Assembly: GCF_000153765.1 (NCBI RefSeq)
Contig: NZ_DS022295.1
Span: 1,056,622 to 1,120,621 of the forward strand
From: Mariprofundus ferrooxydans PV-1
GTDB lineage: Bacteria > Pseudomonadota > Zetaproteobacteria > Mariprofundales > Mariprofundaceae
Length of the DNA: 64,000 bases
Direction of reading: 5' to 3'
In this document: one piece after another, positions 1 to 9,871 of the stretch
How positions within the stretch are numbered: the stretch's first letter is position 1
How the letters are laid out: each line of letters begins with the position of its first letter
Made by a program: the position numbers and the translations under genes
Notes under the pieces: model-generated
The model's input: only the letters and a program-made list of their open reading frames with translations
Database searches by the model: none
What the model was told of the DNA's origin: nothing

Positions 1-1935
1 ACGTCGCCATAATGGGATGCTGCGTCCGCTCAAAGGTCGGATCATCATGTATTGAAATGAAGGATTCAGCACATAATTCTTGTCCTTATCAATCGGTACA
101 TACAGTGCACTGGAAGCTGCGGCCTCCCAGAACTTGCTCTGGCCGCCAAGGCCCGCCACCGAGAATCGAACCATGTCAAAGTGCCCGCTGCGAGGACTCA
201 TAAGACGATCTCTGGAGTCCCATGAGAGCGACTGCGACAACTCACCGATCGTCGTCTTTCCCTGCTGTGCCTTGACGATATTGGATGCATTGGCAGGCAC
301 GCCGGTGAGATTGGTTTTACTGAAGTTGTAATTGATGCCGTAAGACATGTTCAGTGTAATCGGCACGCCAAAGCCGAAACCGGCGGCACTCTTGTCTGTC
401 TTGTAGGTAACAGTGGTAAGCGGGTCTGTTTTTACTTTGGTAAAGTTTACGGAGGCTGAGATATCACTGTCCAGAAAATAGGGGTCGACAAAGCTGCCGG
501 TGATATTCTGTGTCACTTGGCCATACTGGCCGTTAATATTGGCCTGATAACCCTTGCCGAACAGATTACTCTCGGCAATTTTGGCGGTGAGAATCACCTT
601 CTCACGTTGAGAAAAGCCGATACCGCCGGTAATCGATCCGGTTTTCTTCTCCTTGATCTTCACCTTCATATCCACCTGATCAGATGCATCAGTGGCTTTA
701 TCCAGTGACACACGTGCATCGTCCACCATCACGGCACGCCCCAGCTGCTCCTTGGAATGTTTGACTTGCGTACCCTGATAGAGAGAGCCTTCTGACTGCC
801 GGATCAAACGACGCAATACGATATCATCGGTCTTGTCATTGCCTGTTATTTCAATCCGCTCGACATAAACTTTCTTGCCTTTGTCGATATCAAAAGCAAC
901 CGACACGGTGTGAGCATCCAGGTCACGCTTAAGCAGCGGAGTAACACTGGCAAAGGCATAGCCCTCATCACCTACCCTGTCCGTAATAGACTGAATGGTG
1001 TTGCGCATCTTCTCCAGCGAATAATGCTCCCCTTTCTCCAGCTCAATCAGCTTCATCAGAGTTGCTTTATCCGGCACGATATCACCCTGAACATCCAGCT
1101 GATCCACCGTATACTGAACCCCTTCATGCACACTGAAGGTGAGAGTGAAATTGGTTTTATCCGCCGACAGCGCCAACTGCTCCGAATCCACCTTCATATC
1201 CAGGTAGCCGTTATTCAGATAATACTGCCGCAACAGTTGCACATCTGCGCCAAACCGCTGCTTGTTGAATACATCCTTTTTCATCAGCGTGTTCACAAGA
1301 TCAGTCTGGCGCGAAGCAATAGCTCCGCGCAACTGGCTATCGGAAAAAGCATGGTTACCGATAAAGCGGACACGACTGATACGCGTTACCTTGCCTTCAT
1401 GAATCTTGACTACGACATCAACGCGTCCATCTTTCGTCGGCGTACTGATAAACTGCACACTGTTCTGGTAATAACCGTCTTTCAGGTAGCCCTTACGAAA
1501 CATATTGCGATCTGCCTGCTGGTTTTTGGGATTAAAAAAGCCTCCCTCATGGAGCTTCATTTTTCGTTTCAGGTCTTTGGTTGAATGCTCATCGTTGCCC
1601 TCAATACTCAACTTGGCAATCAGTGGGTATTCCTTAACGTGACAAACCAGCTTGATGCCATGTGCGCCGCGCACACCGGTAAAACTGATATCTGAAAAGA
1701 AGCCCGATTTATACAGCGAGCGCACATCCCGGCTAAGCCGTTTGCGATCCAGCTTCTGTCCGACCCGGGTACTCATACGGGCAAGCACGGCCTGCTTTTC
1801 AACAAATTTACTGCCTTCAACATCTATAGACAGAATCACAGATGAATCATCAGCGGCATACGATAAAGAAGGCAAGCAACTGATACCTGTTCCCAGTACC
1901 AGCATCACGAACAGCAATCGAACAAAGCCTGTCAT
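1..1935 (-). CDS. bamA: Outer membrane protein assembly factor BamA (C-terminus cut by window edge)
   Basis: BamA is the central Omp85 component of the BAM complex, which folds beta-barrel proteins into the outer membrane. The 645 codons present start with a hydrophobic signal peptide (about residues 1-27, ending SLSYA), followed by five POTRA-type repeats to about residue 420. The early barrel follows, with the typical segment GGIGFSQREKVILTAKI. The end of the barrel lies beyond position 1. The ATG at 1935 is preceded by GGGGATAAG, a usable ribosome-binding site, and begins only one base after the rseP stop. The order rseP-bamA at the end of the rpsB-to-bamA chain is the common proteobacterial arrangement, so identification is secure despite the truncation. 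Confidence 0.96.
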   Translation of the reverse strand, partial: MTGFVRLLFVMLVLGTGISCLPSLSYAADDSSVILSIDVEGSKFVEKQAVLARMSTRVGQKLDRKRLSRDVRSLYKSGFFSDISFTGVRGAHGIKLVCHVKEYPLIAKLSIEGNDEHSTKDLKRKMKLHEGGFFNPKNQQADRNMFRKGYLKDGYYQNSVQFISTPTKDGRVDVVVKIHEGKVTRISRVRFIGNHAFSDSQLRGAIASRQTDLVNTLMKKDVFNKQRFGADVQLLRQYYLNNGYLDMKVDSEQLALSADKTNFTLTFSVHEGVQYTVDQLDVQGDIVPDKATLMKLIELEKGEHYSLEKMRNTIQSITDRVGDEGYAFASVTPLLKRDLDAHTVSVAFDIDKGKKVYVERIEITGNDKTDDIVLRRLIRQSEGSLYQGTQVKHSKEQLGRAVMVDDARVSLDKATDASDQVDMKVKIKEKKTGSITGGIGFSQREKVILTAKIAESNLFGKGYQANINGQYGQVTQNITGSFVDPYFLDSDISASVNFTKVKTDPLTTVTYKTDKSAAGFGFGVPITLNMSYGINYNFSKTNLTGVPANASNIVKAQQGKTTIGELSQSLSWDSRDRLMSPRSGHFDMVRFSVAGLGGQSKFWEAAASSALYVPIDKDKNYVLNPSFQYMMIRPLSGRSIPLWRR

Positions 1936-1936
1936 C

Positions 1937-3295
1937 TTATCCCCTGAATAAACGCGAAATATCATTATAAAATGCAAACACCATCAAACCGATAATCAGC
2001 ATCAAACCGATCATTTGCGTGATTTCCAAAAATTTTGGCGGCAGCGCCCGCCCCCGCAACTTTTCCAACCCCAGGTACAGCAACATGCCACCATCCAGAA
2101 TCGGAACAGGTAACAAATTCAGCACACCCAGATTCACCGAAATAAGTGCCAGAAAACCGATAAAATAAACCAGTCCAAGATCAGCAGTCCTGCCTGCCAG
2201 TTGCGCTATGGCAATAGGGCCGCCGAGATTATCGGGAGAAATAGCGGCTGTCACCATTTTACCAAACACAGACAGCGTCATACGAGTCATCTGCCAGGTA
2301 CGGACAAAACCATAGCTCATACCGTCAAATAACCCCATACGATAGAGCTCTGCTTTATGCATGGCATGCGATGCCAGACGCACACCTATACGCACCTGCT
2401 GATGATCATCAGACACCGGCGTCACCTGCAATTGCAGTAGCGTCTGGTCACGCAGGACCACAACGGACACATCATGCCCGGCGCTGGCCTTGATTCGCTC
2501 AATGAACTGATTCACATTTGCCACCGGCCATCCGTCAATCTGACGAATAATATCCCCCGGCTTAAGGCCGGCCCTCTCGGCAGGAGAGCCACTCATCACA
2601 TCATCCACCTTGATGGTCAGCCCCGGGTCAAAACCCAGCACCGAATCAGCCACGTTCAACATCAGCGGATCTGTTGACTGACGAGGCAGCGTCATATCCA
2701 GCGTTACAGGACGCTCATCGCGCTGCACACGCAGTTGCACCTGTCCACCAACATGGTCTTTCAGCTGCTCTTCCATCTGTTGCCATGAATGCACCGAGCT
2801 ACGGTTCACAGCGAGGATGCGGTCCCCCACCTGCAGACCGGCCTGCTCGGCAATCGATGCCGGAGCAATATGACCGACAATCGTTGGCAATACCGACTGA
2901 CCCAGCCATGCCACCAGCATAAAGGCAAATATTGCAAACACAAAATTGAAGCCGGGACCAGCTACAGCCACGGCCGCGCGTTTCCATACAGGCTGCAGGT
3001 TAAAGCTTCTGGCCCGCTCTTCCGCAGACAGCTTGTTTTCAAATTCCTCAGCCTGTTCATCGGGATTTTCACCCAGCATTTTTACATAACCGCCCAGAGG
3101 AATGGCTGCAATCACATACAGCACCTCGCCATCCCTGCTGCGCCATGAAAACAGGGCAGGACCGAAACCAATGGAGAATTTCTCCACCCGGATACCCAAC
3201 CTGCGCGCCACAGTGAAGTGACCGTACTCGTGCACTGCTATCAGCAGCGCAATGGCCACAACAAATGCCAGCGATGTATGTAGAATCTCGATCAT
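1937..3295 (-). CDS. rseP: RseP site-2 zinc metalloprotease
   Basis: This is an intramembrane protease that cleaves anti-sigma factors and signal-peptide remnants in the inner membrane. The zinc site HEYGH is at residues 22-26 in the first membrane helix, and the third-ligand motif LDG is at about 400-402 in the context NLLPVPILDGG. Two PDZ domains lie between them (about 110-290), and the protein ends in hydrophobic helices. Its 452 residues match the family length. The start overlaps the end of dxr by 4 nt and the stop abuts bamA, so translation is probably coupled. Its place next to bamA fits envelope-stress control by sigma-E-type systems, although no anti-sigma factor is visible here. 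Confidence 0.97.
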   Translation of the reverse strand: MIEILHTSLAFVVAIALLIAVHEYGHFTVARRLGIRVEKFSIGFGPALFSWRSRDGEVLYVIAAIPLGGYVKMLGENPDEQAEEFENKLSAEERARSFNLQPVWKRAAVAVAGPGFNFVFAIFAFMLVAWLGQSVLPTIVGHIAPASIAEQAGLQVGDRILAVNRSSVHSWQQMEEQLKDHVGGQVQLRVQRDERPVTLDMTLPRQSTDPLMLNVADSVLGFDPGLTIKVDDVMSGSPAERAGLKPGDIIRQIDGWPVANVNQFIERIKASAGHDVSVVVLRDQTLLQLQVTPVSDDHQQVRIGVRLASHAMHKAELYRMGLFDGMSYGFVRTWQMTRMTLSVFGKMVTAAISPDNLGGPIAIAQLAGRTADLGLVYFIGFLALISVNLGVLNLLPVPILDGGMLLYLGLEKLRGRALPPKFLEITQMIGLMLIIGLMVFAFYNDISRLFRG

Positions 3296-4440
3296 GCGCC
3301 AATCACCTCTTCCGCCAGAGATCTGGCATGCTCATCTATCTGCCACACTTCATCCAGTGTAACTACTGCACGGTCATCCACACGGGCCAGCACCTGCTCA
3401 ACAGTCGTGACAATCTGCATAAAGCCGATTCGCCCGTCCCGGAAAGCGGCATTAGCGACCTCATTGGCTGCATTCAGTGTAATGGCCAGGCTATCTTCGC
3501 CGCGCAGCACCTGCTGAACCAGTGCCATGGCAGGAAAGCGCAGATGATCCACAGCATGAAAATGCAGTGTGCCGGTTTTGGCCAGATCCAGCCAGGAGAT
3601 GCCCGTATCCAGTCGCGGCTCCGCCTGCATGGCATAGGCAATCGGCATGCGCATATCCGGCATTGCCAGCTGCGCCAGTGCAGAGCCATCCTGATATTCA
3701 ACCATCGCATGCACGATGCTTTCCGGATGGATAATAGCCGAGAGTTTCTCCGGCGGCAGATCAAACAGCCAGCGGGCCTCTATCAGTTCCAGCGCCTTGT
3801 TCATCATCGTTGCAGAATCGATACTGATTTTCGCACCCATATCCCAGTTCGGATGCGCTATTGCCTGTGCCGGCGTCACCGCATGCAACGATGCCGGGTC
3901 TCTGTCCCTGAAAGGACCGCCGGAGGCGGTCAAAACCACCTGCTTCACCGAACCACGCTCATGACCCTGCAGACACTGATGAACGGCGGCATGCTCGGAA
4001 TCGACAGGCACCACAACGGCCCCGGATGCTTCAGCTGCAGACATAAAAATGCGTCCGGCCGTGACCAGACACTCCTTGTTCGCCAGCCCCACGCGTTTAC
4101 CTGCACGTACGGCTGCCAACGTCGCGGGCAGGCCGGCAGAACCGACCATGGCCGCCATGACCATATCCGTATCAACATCGCTCGCCAGATTGATAGCAGC
4201 ATCCATGCCGCAGGCCAGACGCACACCCGCAGGCAGTTGCCCTTTAAGCGCTGCCGCAGCACCTTCGTCCGTCATCACAACCCATGACGGACGCAACTGA
4301 CGGGCCAGTGAAAGCATTTTATCACTATTACGATGCCCAACCAGTGCGTGCGCAGTGAATTTGTCCGGATGCCGTAACATCACATCAGCAGTACTGCACC
4401 CGATAGAACCGGTTGCTCCAAGTATGGTCACGCGTAACAC
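3292..4440 (-). CDS. dxr: 1-deoxy-D-xylulose 5-phosphate reductoisomerase
   Basis: Catalyses the NADPH-dependent conversion of DXP to MEP, the first committed step of non-mevalonate isoprenoid synthesis. The N-terminus shows the nucleotide-binding motif GATGSIG, and the metal/substrate motif SEHAAVHQ lies near residue 145. The C-terminal domain ([11 protein letters not shown], then helices) is complete. I place the start at the GTG at 4440 because GGGAG lies 5 nt upstream; a TTG at 4461 would add seven residues. The gene overlaps cdsA by 13 nt and rseP by 4 nt. Its neighbour uppS consumes isoprenoid precursors, so the operon joins precursor and lipid-carrier synthesis. Confidence 0.96.
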   Translation of the reverse strand: MLRVTILGATGSIGCSTADVMLRHPDKFTAHALVGHRNSDKMLSLARQLRPSWVVMTDEGAAAALKGQLPAGVRLACGMDAAINLASDVDTDMVMAAMVGSAGLPATLAAVRAGKRVGLANKECLVTAGRIFMSAAEASGAVVVPVDSEHAAVHQCLQGHERGSVKQVVLTASGGPFRDRDPASLHAVTPAQAIAHPNWDMGAKISIDSATMMNKALELIEARWLFDLPPEKLSAIIHPESIVHAMVEYQDGSALAQLAMPDMRMPIAYAMQAEPRLDTGISWLDLAKTGTLHFHAVDHLRFPAMALVQQVLRGEDSLAITLNAANEVANAAFRDGRIGFMQIVTTVEQVLARVDDRAVVTLDEVWQIDEHARSLAEEVIGA

Positions 4441-5213
4441 AGCATCTCCCACAACAACCAACTGACCGGCAGCGCCATGATCATCGCATCAACCCGGTCC
4501 AGTATACCGCCATGTCCGGGCAGCAACTTGCCACTGTCCTTGGCTCCGATCGTACGTTTAACCGCGGACTCTGAGAGATCACCCAGCATACCTGCCGCCA
4601 CAACGATCACAGCCAGCAACAGGGCCGGCAACACATCCAGCACCTGCCAGTGTATCCAGCATGCCATGGCCACACTGACACCTGCCACAAGACCGGCAAT
4701 GCTGCCCTCGACGGATTTACCCGGACTGATCGCCGGACATAATTTATGTTTACCCAGTTTGCGGCCGGCAAAGTAGGCGGCCGTATCAGATGCCCAGACA
4801 GCCAGACAGGCGCCGATAACCAGATACTGGCCAAGCGTGCTTGTGTGCGTTACAGCAACTGCCACGGCGAACATATACAGCCAGAAAAACAGCCATACCG
4901 CGGCAACAAAATGTGGAAAGGAGGCTTGCTGAAGGCGAGCGGAAAATACATACAGCGCAAACCAGGCCAGCATCATCAACAGGAAATAACGGGGATCGGA
5001 ATGCAAACTGAAAGCGTACCACAGTGGCAGTGACGAACCGATAAATACCAGCGGCCAACGCAACTTCATCAACAATACCAACTCACCTGTGGCAAGCAGA
5101 CCGACCAGAGCCAGAAAACGCTCAAACCACGGCGAAACCGAATGAAAGTACCAACCCCAGACCAGCACAATCAACAGCAATGCAGTAATAATTCGCTTGG
5201 TCAGCTCGCTCAT
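4428..5213 (-). CDS. cdsA: Phosphatidate cytidylyltransferase
   Basis: Makes CDP-diacylglycerol from phosphatidic acid and CTP, the branch point of phospholipid synthesis in the inner membrane. The 261-aa product is strongly hydrophobic, with about seven membrane helices. It carries the CDS signature near its C-terminus ([18 protein letters not shown] followed by DRVDAM), including the conserved Asp and Arg residues. The ATG overlaps the uppS stop by 4 nt. Length and signature are normal for the family. Confidence 0.96.
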   Translation of the reverse strand: MSELTKRIITALLLIVLVWGWYFHSVSPWFERFLALVGLLATGELVLLMKLRWPLVFIGSSLPLWYAFSLHSDPRYFLLMMLAWFALYVFSARLQQASFPHFVAAVWLFFWLYMFAVAVAVTHTSTLGQYLVIGACLAVWASDTAAYFAGRKLGKHKLCPAISPGKSVEGSIAGLVAGVSVAMACWIHWQVLDVLPALLLAVIVVAAGMLGDLSESAVKRTIGAKDSGKLLPGHGGILDRVDAMIMALPVSWLLWEMLCYA

Positions 5214-5962
5214 ATCACCTGTTCACTGGTCAGGCCAAAACGGCGTTCGCGACCGGCATATTCGCTTAGTGCCGCCTGCAAATCCTGTTCGCAAAAATCA
5301 GGCCACAATACATCGGTAAAATAGAGTTCGGCATAAGCGGCGTCCCACAGGTGAAAGTTTGATATACGTTTTTCGCCACCCGTTCGGATCATCAGGTCCA
5401 GAGGGGCCACATCATGGCGCCACATCATGCTACGGAATGTTTCGGGGGTCAGCGAGTTCAATGCCTGATCACAATCCGGCTGTTGCAAAGCCCAGCGCAT
5501 GACATCTTTCACTGCAGCCAGAATCTCCTGCTGGCCGCCATAGTTCAGACATAGAATCAAATCCAGGTCTGTATTCGCTGCTGTTTCTGCACAAGCCTTC
5601 TCGACTGCGCGCCTGGCACTGCCCGGTAATGGTGCAATATCGCCCAGCACACGAAAACGGATACCGTTCTGCTGCATATCCGGCAAACTTCGGGGCAACA
5701 TCATGGCCAGCAGACTCATCAGGCCACGCACTTCCAACTTCGGCCTATCCCAGTTTTCGGTTGAAAAGGCATAGAGAGAGAGCTGCCTGATACCTATATT
5801 CCTTGCCCATTTAACCACATCTCGTGCGACCTCGGCGCCTTTCTGATGCCCCTCCAGTCGTGCACTACCCTGGGCCTTGGCCCAGCGACCATTCCCGTCC
5901 ATGATAATGCCGACATGTTTTGGCAAAGCCGGCTTACCCATCGGTGTGGATGTAGTCATCAA
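5210..5962 (-). CDS. uppS: Undecaprenyl diphosphate synthase
   Basis: A cis-prenyltransferase that extends farnesyl diphosphate with isopentenyl diphosphate to give the C55 carrier lipid used for peptidoglycan and O-antigen. The substrate motif [14 protein letters not shown] starts at residue 16, with the catalytic Asp at 22. The later motifs [14 protein letters not shown] and [20 protein letters not shown] are intact. The 250-aa length is typical. It overlaps frr and cdsA by 4 nt each, so it sits in the middle of the translationally coupled chain. Confidence 0.97.
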   Translation of the reverse strand: MMTTSTPMGKPALPKHVGIIMDGNGRWAKAQGSARLEGHQKGAEVARDVVKWARNIGIRQLSLYAFSTENWDRPKLEVRGLMSLLAMMLPRSLPDMQQNGIRFRVLGDIAPLPGSARRAVEKACAETAANTDLDLILCLNYGGQQEILAAVKDVMRWALQQPDCDQALNSLTPETFRSMMWRHDVAPLDLMIRTGGEKRISNFHLWDAAYAELYFTDVLWPDFCEQDLQAALSEYAGRERRFGLTSEQVI

Positions 5963-6510
5963 ACAGTCAGTATATCTTGTTCTTTGTGCTCGATAACCTG
6001 ATCAACTTCAGCGATGTATTTGTCGGTAATTTTCTGGATTCTATCCTGCAGACGCTTGCTCTCATCTTCGGGCAAGTTGTCATCTTTCGCCTGCTTCTTC
6101 ACTTCATCATTGGCATCACGACGGATATTACGAATCGACACACGCGCCTTCTCGCCAATGGTTCTGGCTTTCTTGACCAGCTCCTTGCGACGATCCTCGG
6201 TCAGCTCAGGCAACATGATACGTACCACTTCGCCGTCACTGGTCGGATTCAGGCCAAGGTCGGATTTCAGAATAGCCTTCTCAATATCACCTATGATCGA
6301 TTTTTCCCAAGGTGTAATCATCAAAATACGTGGTTCAGGTACGGAAATATTGCCCACCTGATTAAACGGCACCTCAGAGCCGTAATAAGAGACCGTCACC
6401 TGATCCAGCAAGGCTGCATTGGCACGACCTGTGCGGATGGTTGCCAGTTCCGACCTGAGTGCCACAACCGACTTTTTCATTCTTTCTTCCAATGCATCAA
6501 ACATCTTCAA
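5959..6510 (-). CDS. frr: Ribosome recycling factor
   Basis: Splits post-termination ribosomes together with EF-G. The 183-aa product is of typical length and has the family pattern throughout: an N-terminal helix with [20 protein letters not shown], the central beta domain with [16 protein letters not shown], and long C-terminal helices with [14 protein letters not shown]. It overlaps pyrH upstream and uppS downstream by 4 nt. The pyrH-frr-uppS order is widely conserved. Confidence 0.97.
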   Translation of the reverse strand: MKMFDALEERMKKSVVALRSELATIRTGRANAALLDQVTVSYYGSEVPFNQVGNISVPEPRILMITPWEKSIIGDIEKAILKSDLGLNPTSDGEVVRIMLPELTEDRRKELVKKARTIGEKARVSIRNIRRDANDEVKKQAKDDNLPEDESKRLQDRIQKITDKYIAEVDQVIEHKEQDILTV

Positions 6511-7274
6511 CTCTCCTGAACCAGTGTGCCGACTGCTTCACCGGATATCGCCTTAAGCAGCTGGCCCGGCGTCGTTACATCAAAAACTACAATCGGCATA
6601 TGATTGTCACGACATAAGGACATGGCCGTAGCATCCATCACACCGAGGCGTTTGGCCAATGCTTCTGTAAAGGTTAATGTCTCATACCTTTTGGCCGACG
6701 GATCTTTGGCTGGATCGGAGGTATAAACACCGTCCACTTTCGTACCCTTAAGCACGGCATCGGCCTGAATCTCCATAGCCCTGAGACTGGCCGCAGTATC
6801 CGTGGTAAAATAGGGATTACCCGTACCCGCAGCAAACACCAGAATACGCCCCTTTTCCAGGTGGCGTACAGCCCTGCGACGAATATAGGGCTCGGCGATT
6901 TCCTTGATATGCAGTGCGGATATCACTCGCACTGTTGCGCCCTGACGCTCAATGGCGTCCTGCAGGGCAATCGAGTTCATCATCGTGGCCAGCATACCCA
7001 TATAATCGGCGCTGGCGCGATCCATACCGGAAGCTGTGCCACTCATACCACGGAATATGTTACCGCCGCCGATCACGATCGCCAGTTCTATGCCGCTCTG
7101 TTGAACTTCAATCAGCTCCCTGGCCAGACGGTTAATGGTATTCGTATCAATACCAAATGCCGTATCGCCCATAAGAACCTCGCCGGAGAGCTTGAGCAGC
7201 ACCCGCTTATACGGGCGCTGCTCCAGTCCATTCAGAGAGGCATTCTCGACAGACTCATGATCGGCAGAAGGCAT
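6507..7274 (-). CDS. pyrH: UMP kinase
   Basis: Phosphorylates UMP to UDP in pyrimidine synthesis; the bacterial enzyme is a hexameric amino-acid-kinase-fold protein. Seen here are the N-terminal motif [14 protein letters not shown], the glycine-rich IGGGNIFRG, and [12 protein letters not shown] in the nucleotide region. The protein has about 20 extra N-terminal residues before KRVLLKL compared with the usual start. I use the ATG at 7274; the GTG immediately before it (7277) is an alternative. The gap to the tsf stop is under 10 nt, and the 3' end overlaps frr by 4 nt. Confidence 0.96.
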   Translation of the reverse strand: MPSADHESVENASLNGLEQRPYKRVLLKLSGEVLMGDTAFGIDTNTINRLARELIEVQQSGIELAIVIGGGNIFRGMSGTASGMDRASADYMGMLATMMNSIALQDAIERQGATVRVISALHIKEIAEPYIRRRAVRHLEKGRILVFAAGTGNPYFTTDTAASLRAMEIQADAVLKGTKVDGVYTSDPAKDPSAKRYETLTFTEALAKRLGVMDATAMSLCRDNHMPIVVFDVTTPGQLLKAISGEAVGTLVQES

Positions 7275-7281
7275 CACGCGT

Positions 7282-8160
7282 TCAGCTGCCCTTGATCTGA
7301 GCCGCTACTTCAGCCGCGAAATCATCTTCTTTCTTCTCGATACCTTCACCCAGCTGGAAACGAGCCATGCTGATAACAGTTGCATCACCAAGCGCCTTGC
7401 CGACCTTCTTGTCGGTATCCATGACAAAATCCTGCTCCAGCAAACACACCTCGGAGTAGAACTTGCTCAACTGACCTGCAACGATTTTATCCACAATCGC
7501 TTCCGGCTTGCCACTGGCAATCGCGCGATCAGTCAGCACAGCACGCTCACGCTCGACACTGGCCGCATCAACATCGTCACGACTGATAAACCGCGGATTA
7601 GCCGCTGCCACATGCATCGCCACACCGCGAGCCAGCTCTTCAGCCACAGGCTTGTCCAGACCAACCAGCACACCGATCTTGCCGCCGCCATGCACATAAG
7701 CGACAACCGTACCGCCATCCACTTCCGCGCGCTCAAAGCGGCGAACGCTCATATTTTCACCGATCGTGGCAATCAACTGCGACAGTGCCTGATCCACAGT
7801 AAACTCGGCATCAAAAGCCAGTGCGCCAAGTGCTGCAACATCAGCCGGGTTCTGATTAACAATAATATCGGCCAGCTTATTCACAAAACCGACAAACTGA
7901 TCATTCTTGCTGACGAAATCGGTTTCAGCATTGACTTCCAGCACCACACCTACATTACCCCGAGTAACACTGACTACCACGCCCTCGGCAGCAACACGGC
8001 CGGCTTTCTTGGAAGCGGCCGACAACCCCTTCTTGCGCAGATAATCTACTGCGGCATCTATATCACCAGCGGTTTCAGTCAGTGCTTTTTTGCAATCCAT
8101 CATACCTGCGCCGCTCATTTCACGCAGCTTCTTTACATCTGCAGCCGTAATCTGGCTCAT
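7282..8160 (-). CDS. tsf: Translation elongation factor Ts
   Basis: Nucleotide exchange factor for EF-Tu. The N-terminal UBA-like domain has [16 protein letters not shown], followed by the exchange motif [10 protein letters not shown] in the core. The C-terminal dimerisation region includes [14 protein letters not shown]. The 292-aa length is usual. The start is preceded by GGAGAGTGGA. The gap to rpsB (96 nt) contains a strong hairpin, described separately, which may adjust the tsf:rpsB ratio. Confidence 0.97.
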   Translation of the reverse strand: MSQITAADVKKLREMSGAGMMDCKKALTETAGDIDAAVDYLRKKGLSAASKKAGRVAAEGVVVSVTRGNVGVVLEVNAETDFVSKNDQFVGFVNKLADIIVNQNPADVAALGALAFDAEFTVDQALSQLIATIGENMSVRRFERAEVDGGTVVAYVHGGGKIGVLVGLDKPVAEELARGVAMHVAAANPRFISRDDVDAASVERERAVLTDRAIASGKPEAIVDKIVAGQLSKFYSEVCLLEQDFVMDTDKKVGKALGDATVISMARFQLGEGIEKKEDDFAAEVAAQIKGS

Positions 8161-8201
8161 TCCACTCTCCGTATCTTATCGTATTGGTTCACTCAGTTTT
8201 T

Positions 8202-8241
8202 GCAGCACTTGCGATAGCGTCACCACTGTCGCAAGCGCTGC
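8202..8241 (-). promoter_or_regulatory. Strong hairpin between rpsB and tsf
   Basis: Read on the coding strand, 13-nt arms (12 of 13 complementary) enclose a 14-nt loop, directly after the rpsB stop. The hairpin is followed by AAAAACTG rather than a U-run, so it is not a simple intrinsic terminator. An mRNA-stability element, a processing site or a partial attenuator between rpsB and tsf are the likely roles; which one applies is inference. Confidence 0.55.
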
Positions 8242-8256
8242 TATTAACTCAAATTA

Positions 8257-9030
8257 TCAGGCAGCCTCTTCTTCAGACGGTGTCTCTTCAACAGACACAG
8301 ACATGGCCTCAACCAGATCCGCGCCGTCTTCGGCATTTTCCATGTGCCAGGCTTCTGCACCCTCCATCAGCGCATCGGCAATCTTGCTGCAGAACAGACG
8401 AACAGCACGAATTGCATCGTCATTGCCCGGAATGATGTAGTCAATACCGGTCGGGTTGCAGTTGGAATCGACTACTGCCACGACAGGGATACCCAGCTTC
8501 TGAGCTTCCTTGATAGCCAGCTCTTCCTTGCGCACATCCACGACGAACAGGCAGTCAGGCAGATTCACCATCTCCTTGATACCACCCAGTGAGCGCTCCA
8601 GCTTCTCCAGCTCACGCTGCATCTGCAGTGCCTCTTTCTTGGTCAGCAACTCAAACACGCCCTCTTCTTTCTGACGCTGCAGATCTTTCATCTTGCGTAC
8701 GGACTGCTGCACTGTAGCGAAGTTGGTCAGCGTACCACCCAACCAGCGGTGATTGATATAGAACTGGCCGGCACGGCAAGCTTCTTCCTTGATTGCATCA
8801 CGCGCCTGGCGCTTGGTGCCGACAAACAGCACGCGGCCGCCGGCAGTGGCCAGCTCCTGCATAAATGTGTAGGCCTCATTGGCCATACGCAGGGTTTTCT
8901 GCAGATCGATAATGTGAATGCCGTTACGTTTGCCGAAGATGTACGGAGCCATCTTTGGATTCCAGCGGCGGGTCTGATGACCGAAATGAACACCTGCTTC
9001 CAGCAGCTGCTTCATGGTAAATTGAGACAT
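8257..9030 (-). CDS. rpsB: 30S ribosomal protein S2
   Basis: Small-subunit protein needed for S1 docking. The sequence opens [20 protein letters not shown] and contains [23 protein letters not shown] and [26 protein letters not shown], all diagnostic for S2. At 257 aa it carries an acidic C-terminal tail rich in Glu. The ATG follows CTGGAGTATAT. It is the first gene of the chain leading to bamA, and upstream lie a candidate promoter and leader RNA. Confidence 0.98.
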   Translation of the reverse strand: MSQFTMKQLLEAGVHFGHQTRRWNPKMAPYIFGKRNGIHIIDLQKTLRMANEAYTFMQELATAGGRVLFVGTKRQARDAIKEEACRAGQFYINHRWLGGTLTNFATVQQSVRKMKDLQRQKEEGVFELLTKKEALQMQRELEKLERSLGGIKEMVNLPDCLFVVDVRKEELAIKEAQKLGIPVVAVVDSNCNPTGIDYIIPGNDDAIRAVRLFCSKIADALMEGAEAWHMENAEDGADLVEAMSVSVEETPSEEEAA

Positions 9031-9061
9031 ATATACTCCAGTTTGTTTTTAAGTTCCTCCA

Positions 9062-9117
9062 CGGTCTGACACCCCGCCACTTACACAAAGCGGGACACAA
9101 CGGATCAGTCCGTGTGC
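9062..9117 (-). promoter_or_regulatory. Candidate S2 (rpsB) autoregulatory leader RNA
   Basis: On the rpsB strand the 5' untranslated region folds into two adjacent hairpins. The first is CACACGGA pairing with TCCG-T-TGTG (one bulged U). The second has CCCGC pairing with GCGGG around a U/G-rich loop and ends shortly before the rpsB ribosome-binding site. The S2 protein is known to repress its own operon through a conserved leader in many proteobacteria. The match here is by position and fold, not by a covariance-model search. Confidence 0.45.
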
Positions 9118-9142
9118 GAATTAGCCCTCTCGAGCGGCGCGC

Positions 9143-9171
9143 TTTCTAGCTAAAAGCAGAGAAAATAGCAA
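9143..9171 (-). promoter_or_regulatory. Candidate sigma-70 promoter of the rpsB operon
   Basis: On the minus strand, TTGCTA (9166-9171) is separated by exactly 17 nt from TAGAAA (9143-9148), which is followed by the very GC-rich stretch GCGCGCC. A GC-rich discriminator next to the -10 box is typical of promoters of stably expressed, stringently controlled ribosomal genes. This position would give an mRNA leader of about 105 nt containing the candidate S2 leader. Confidence 0.5.
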
Positions 9172-9291
9172 GCTTTGGATGTCGTATATTGCACAGCAAA
9201 ACAGCAGACAGAACACCTCCGTTCACTATCATGGGTCTGCCATTGCCCGCCTGCCCCCTCACTTTCCGCTTCAGCCACCAGAGCGCCACAA

Positions 9292-9741
9292 TTAACACAG
9301 ATCGGGCAACCCCGGTGACAAGTCGGCTGTTTTATCTGAAAACGCAATGATCTCACTTCGCAGGATACCCGCGCCCAGCCATTCGATAGCCTCATCGATG
9401 GAGCGGTACACTCTGGAGTCGATCCTCGTTTCACGAGCAAAGGTGGTATATGCCCTAGCCAGACCGTACACCGCATCTGAAGCAACAACAATCGCACCTT
9501 TACTGTTAAATGTTCTCTTTTGCCCTGCTCCCATGCCGGCAGCAAAAGCAGCACCGCCTCCGGTCATTTCACTGACATCCGTTAAATACCTGCAATCCGC
9601 AAGTTCATGCACAGTGCCCTTGTCTTTATAGGCTTCGTTCAACGTTCAAACATGCTGCCCCAGCTCTACATTGGTCAACTTGCCGTAGAAAACTGACAGA
9701 AGCAGGTTATGGTTCTCAAAATATACTCTCTTGATAGACAT
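9292..9741 (-). pseudogene. STAS-like small protein interrupted by an in-frame TGA
   Basis: An ATG at 9741, with GGGGAAG upstream, opens a reading frame that would give about 149 residues but hits TGA at 9646-9648 (codon 32). The same frame then continues without another stop for 118 codons to 9292. The downstream part contains GAIVVASDAVYGLARAYTTF and SRVYRSIDEAIEWLGAG. This resembles the second half of small bacterial STAS/SpoIIAA-like proteins, where a similar D-x-FG-A-R segment precedes a C-terminal EA-x-x-WL helix. The assignment is by eye. A restart at TTG 9642 would make only the C-terminal part. A single C-to-T change in CGA would explain the stop; a sequencing error cannot be excluded. 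Confidence 0.65.
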
Positions 9742-9871
9742 CGCTTCCCCAACCCCATTGATTACAGCAAAGGATACAGGTTACTTTCACTATCCTGCAA
9801 GCAAAGTGAAGCAACTACCCTCTCTTTTCCCTGCGTCAGTAACCAGGATGTACTGCCAGCCAGCTCTTATC

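Noticed and set aside
910-1584. 224-codon open frame opposite bamA
   Set aside because: No ribosome-binding site or recognisable domain, and it lies wholly antisense to clear BamA POTRA sequence.
3265-4287. 340-codon open frame opposite dxr
   Set aside because: Rich in His, Arg, Gln and Cys as expected from the complement of a GC-rich gene; dxr on the other strand is unambiguous.
9646-9648. TGA as a selenocysteine codon
   Set aside because: There is no stable hairpin directly downstream of SECIS type, and no redox Cys is expected at this place in the family; a nonsense change is simpler.
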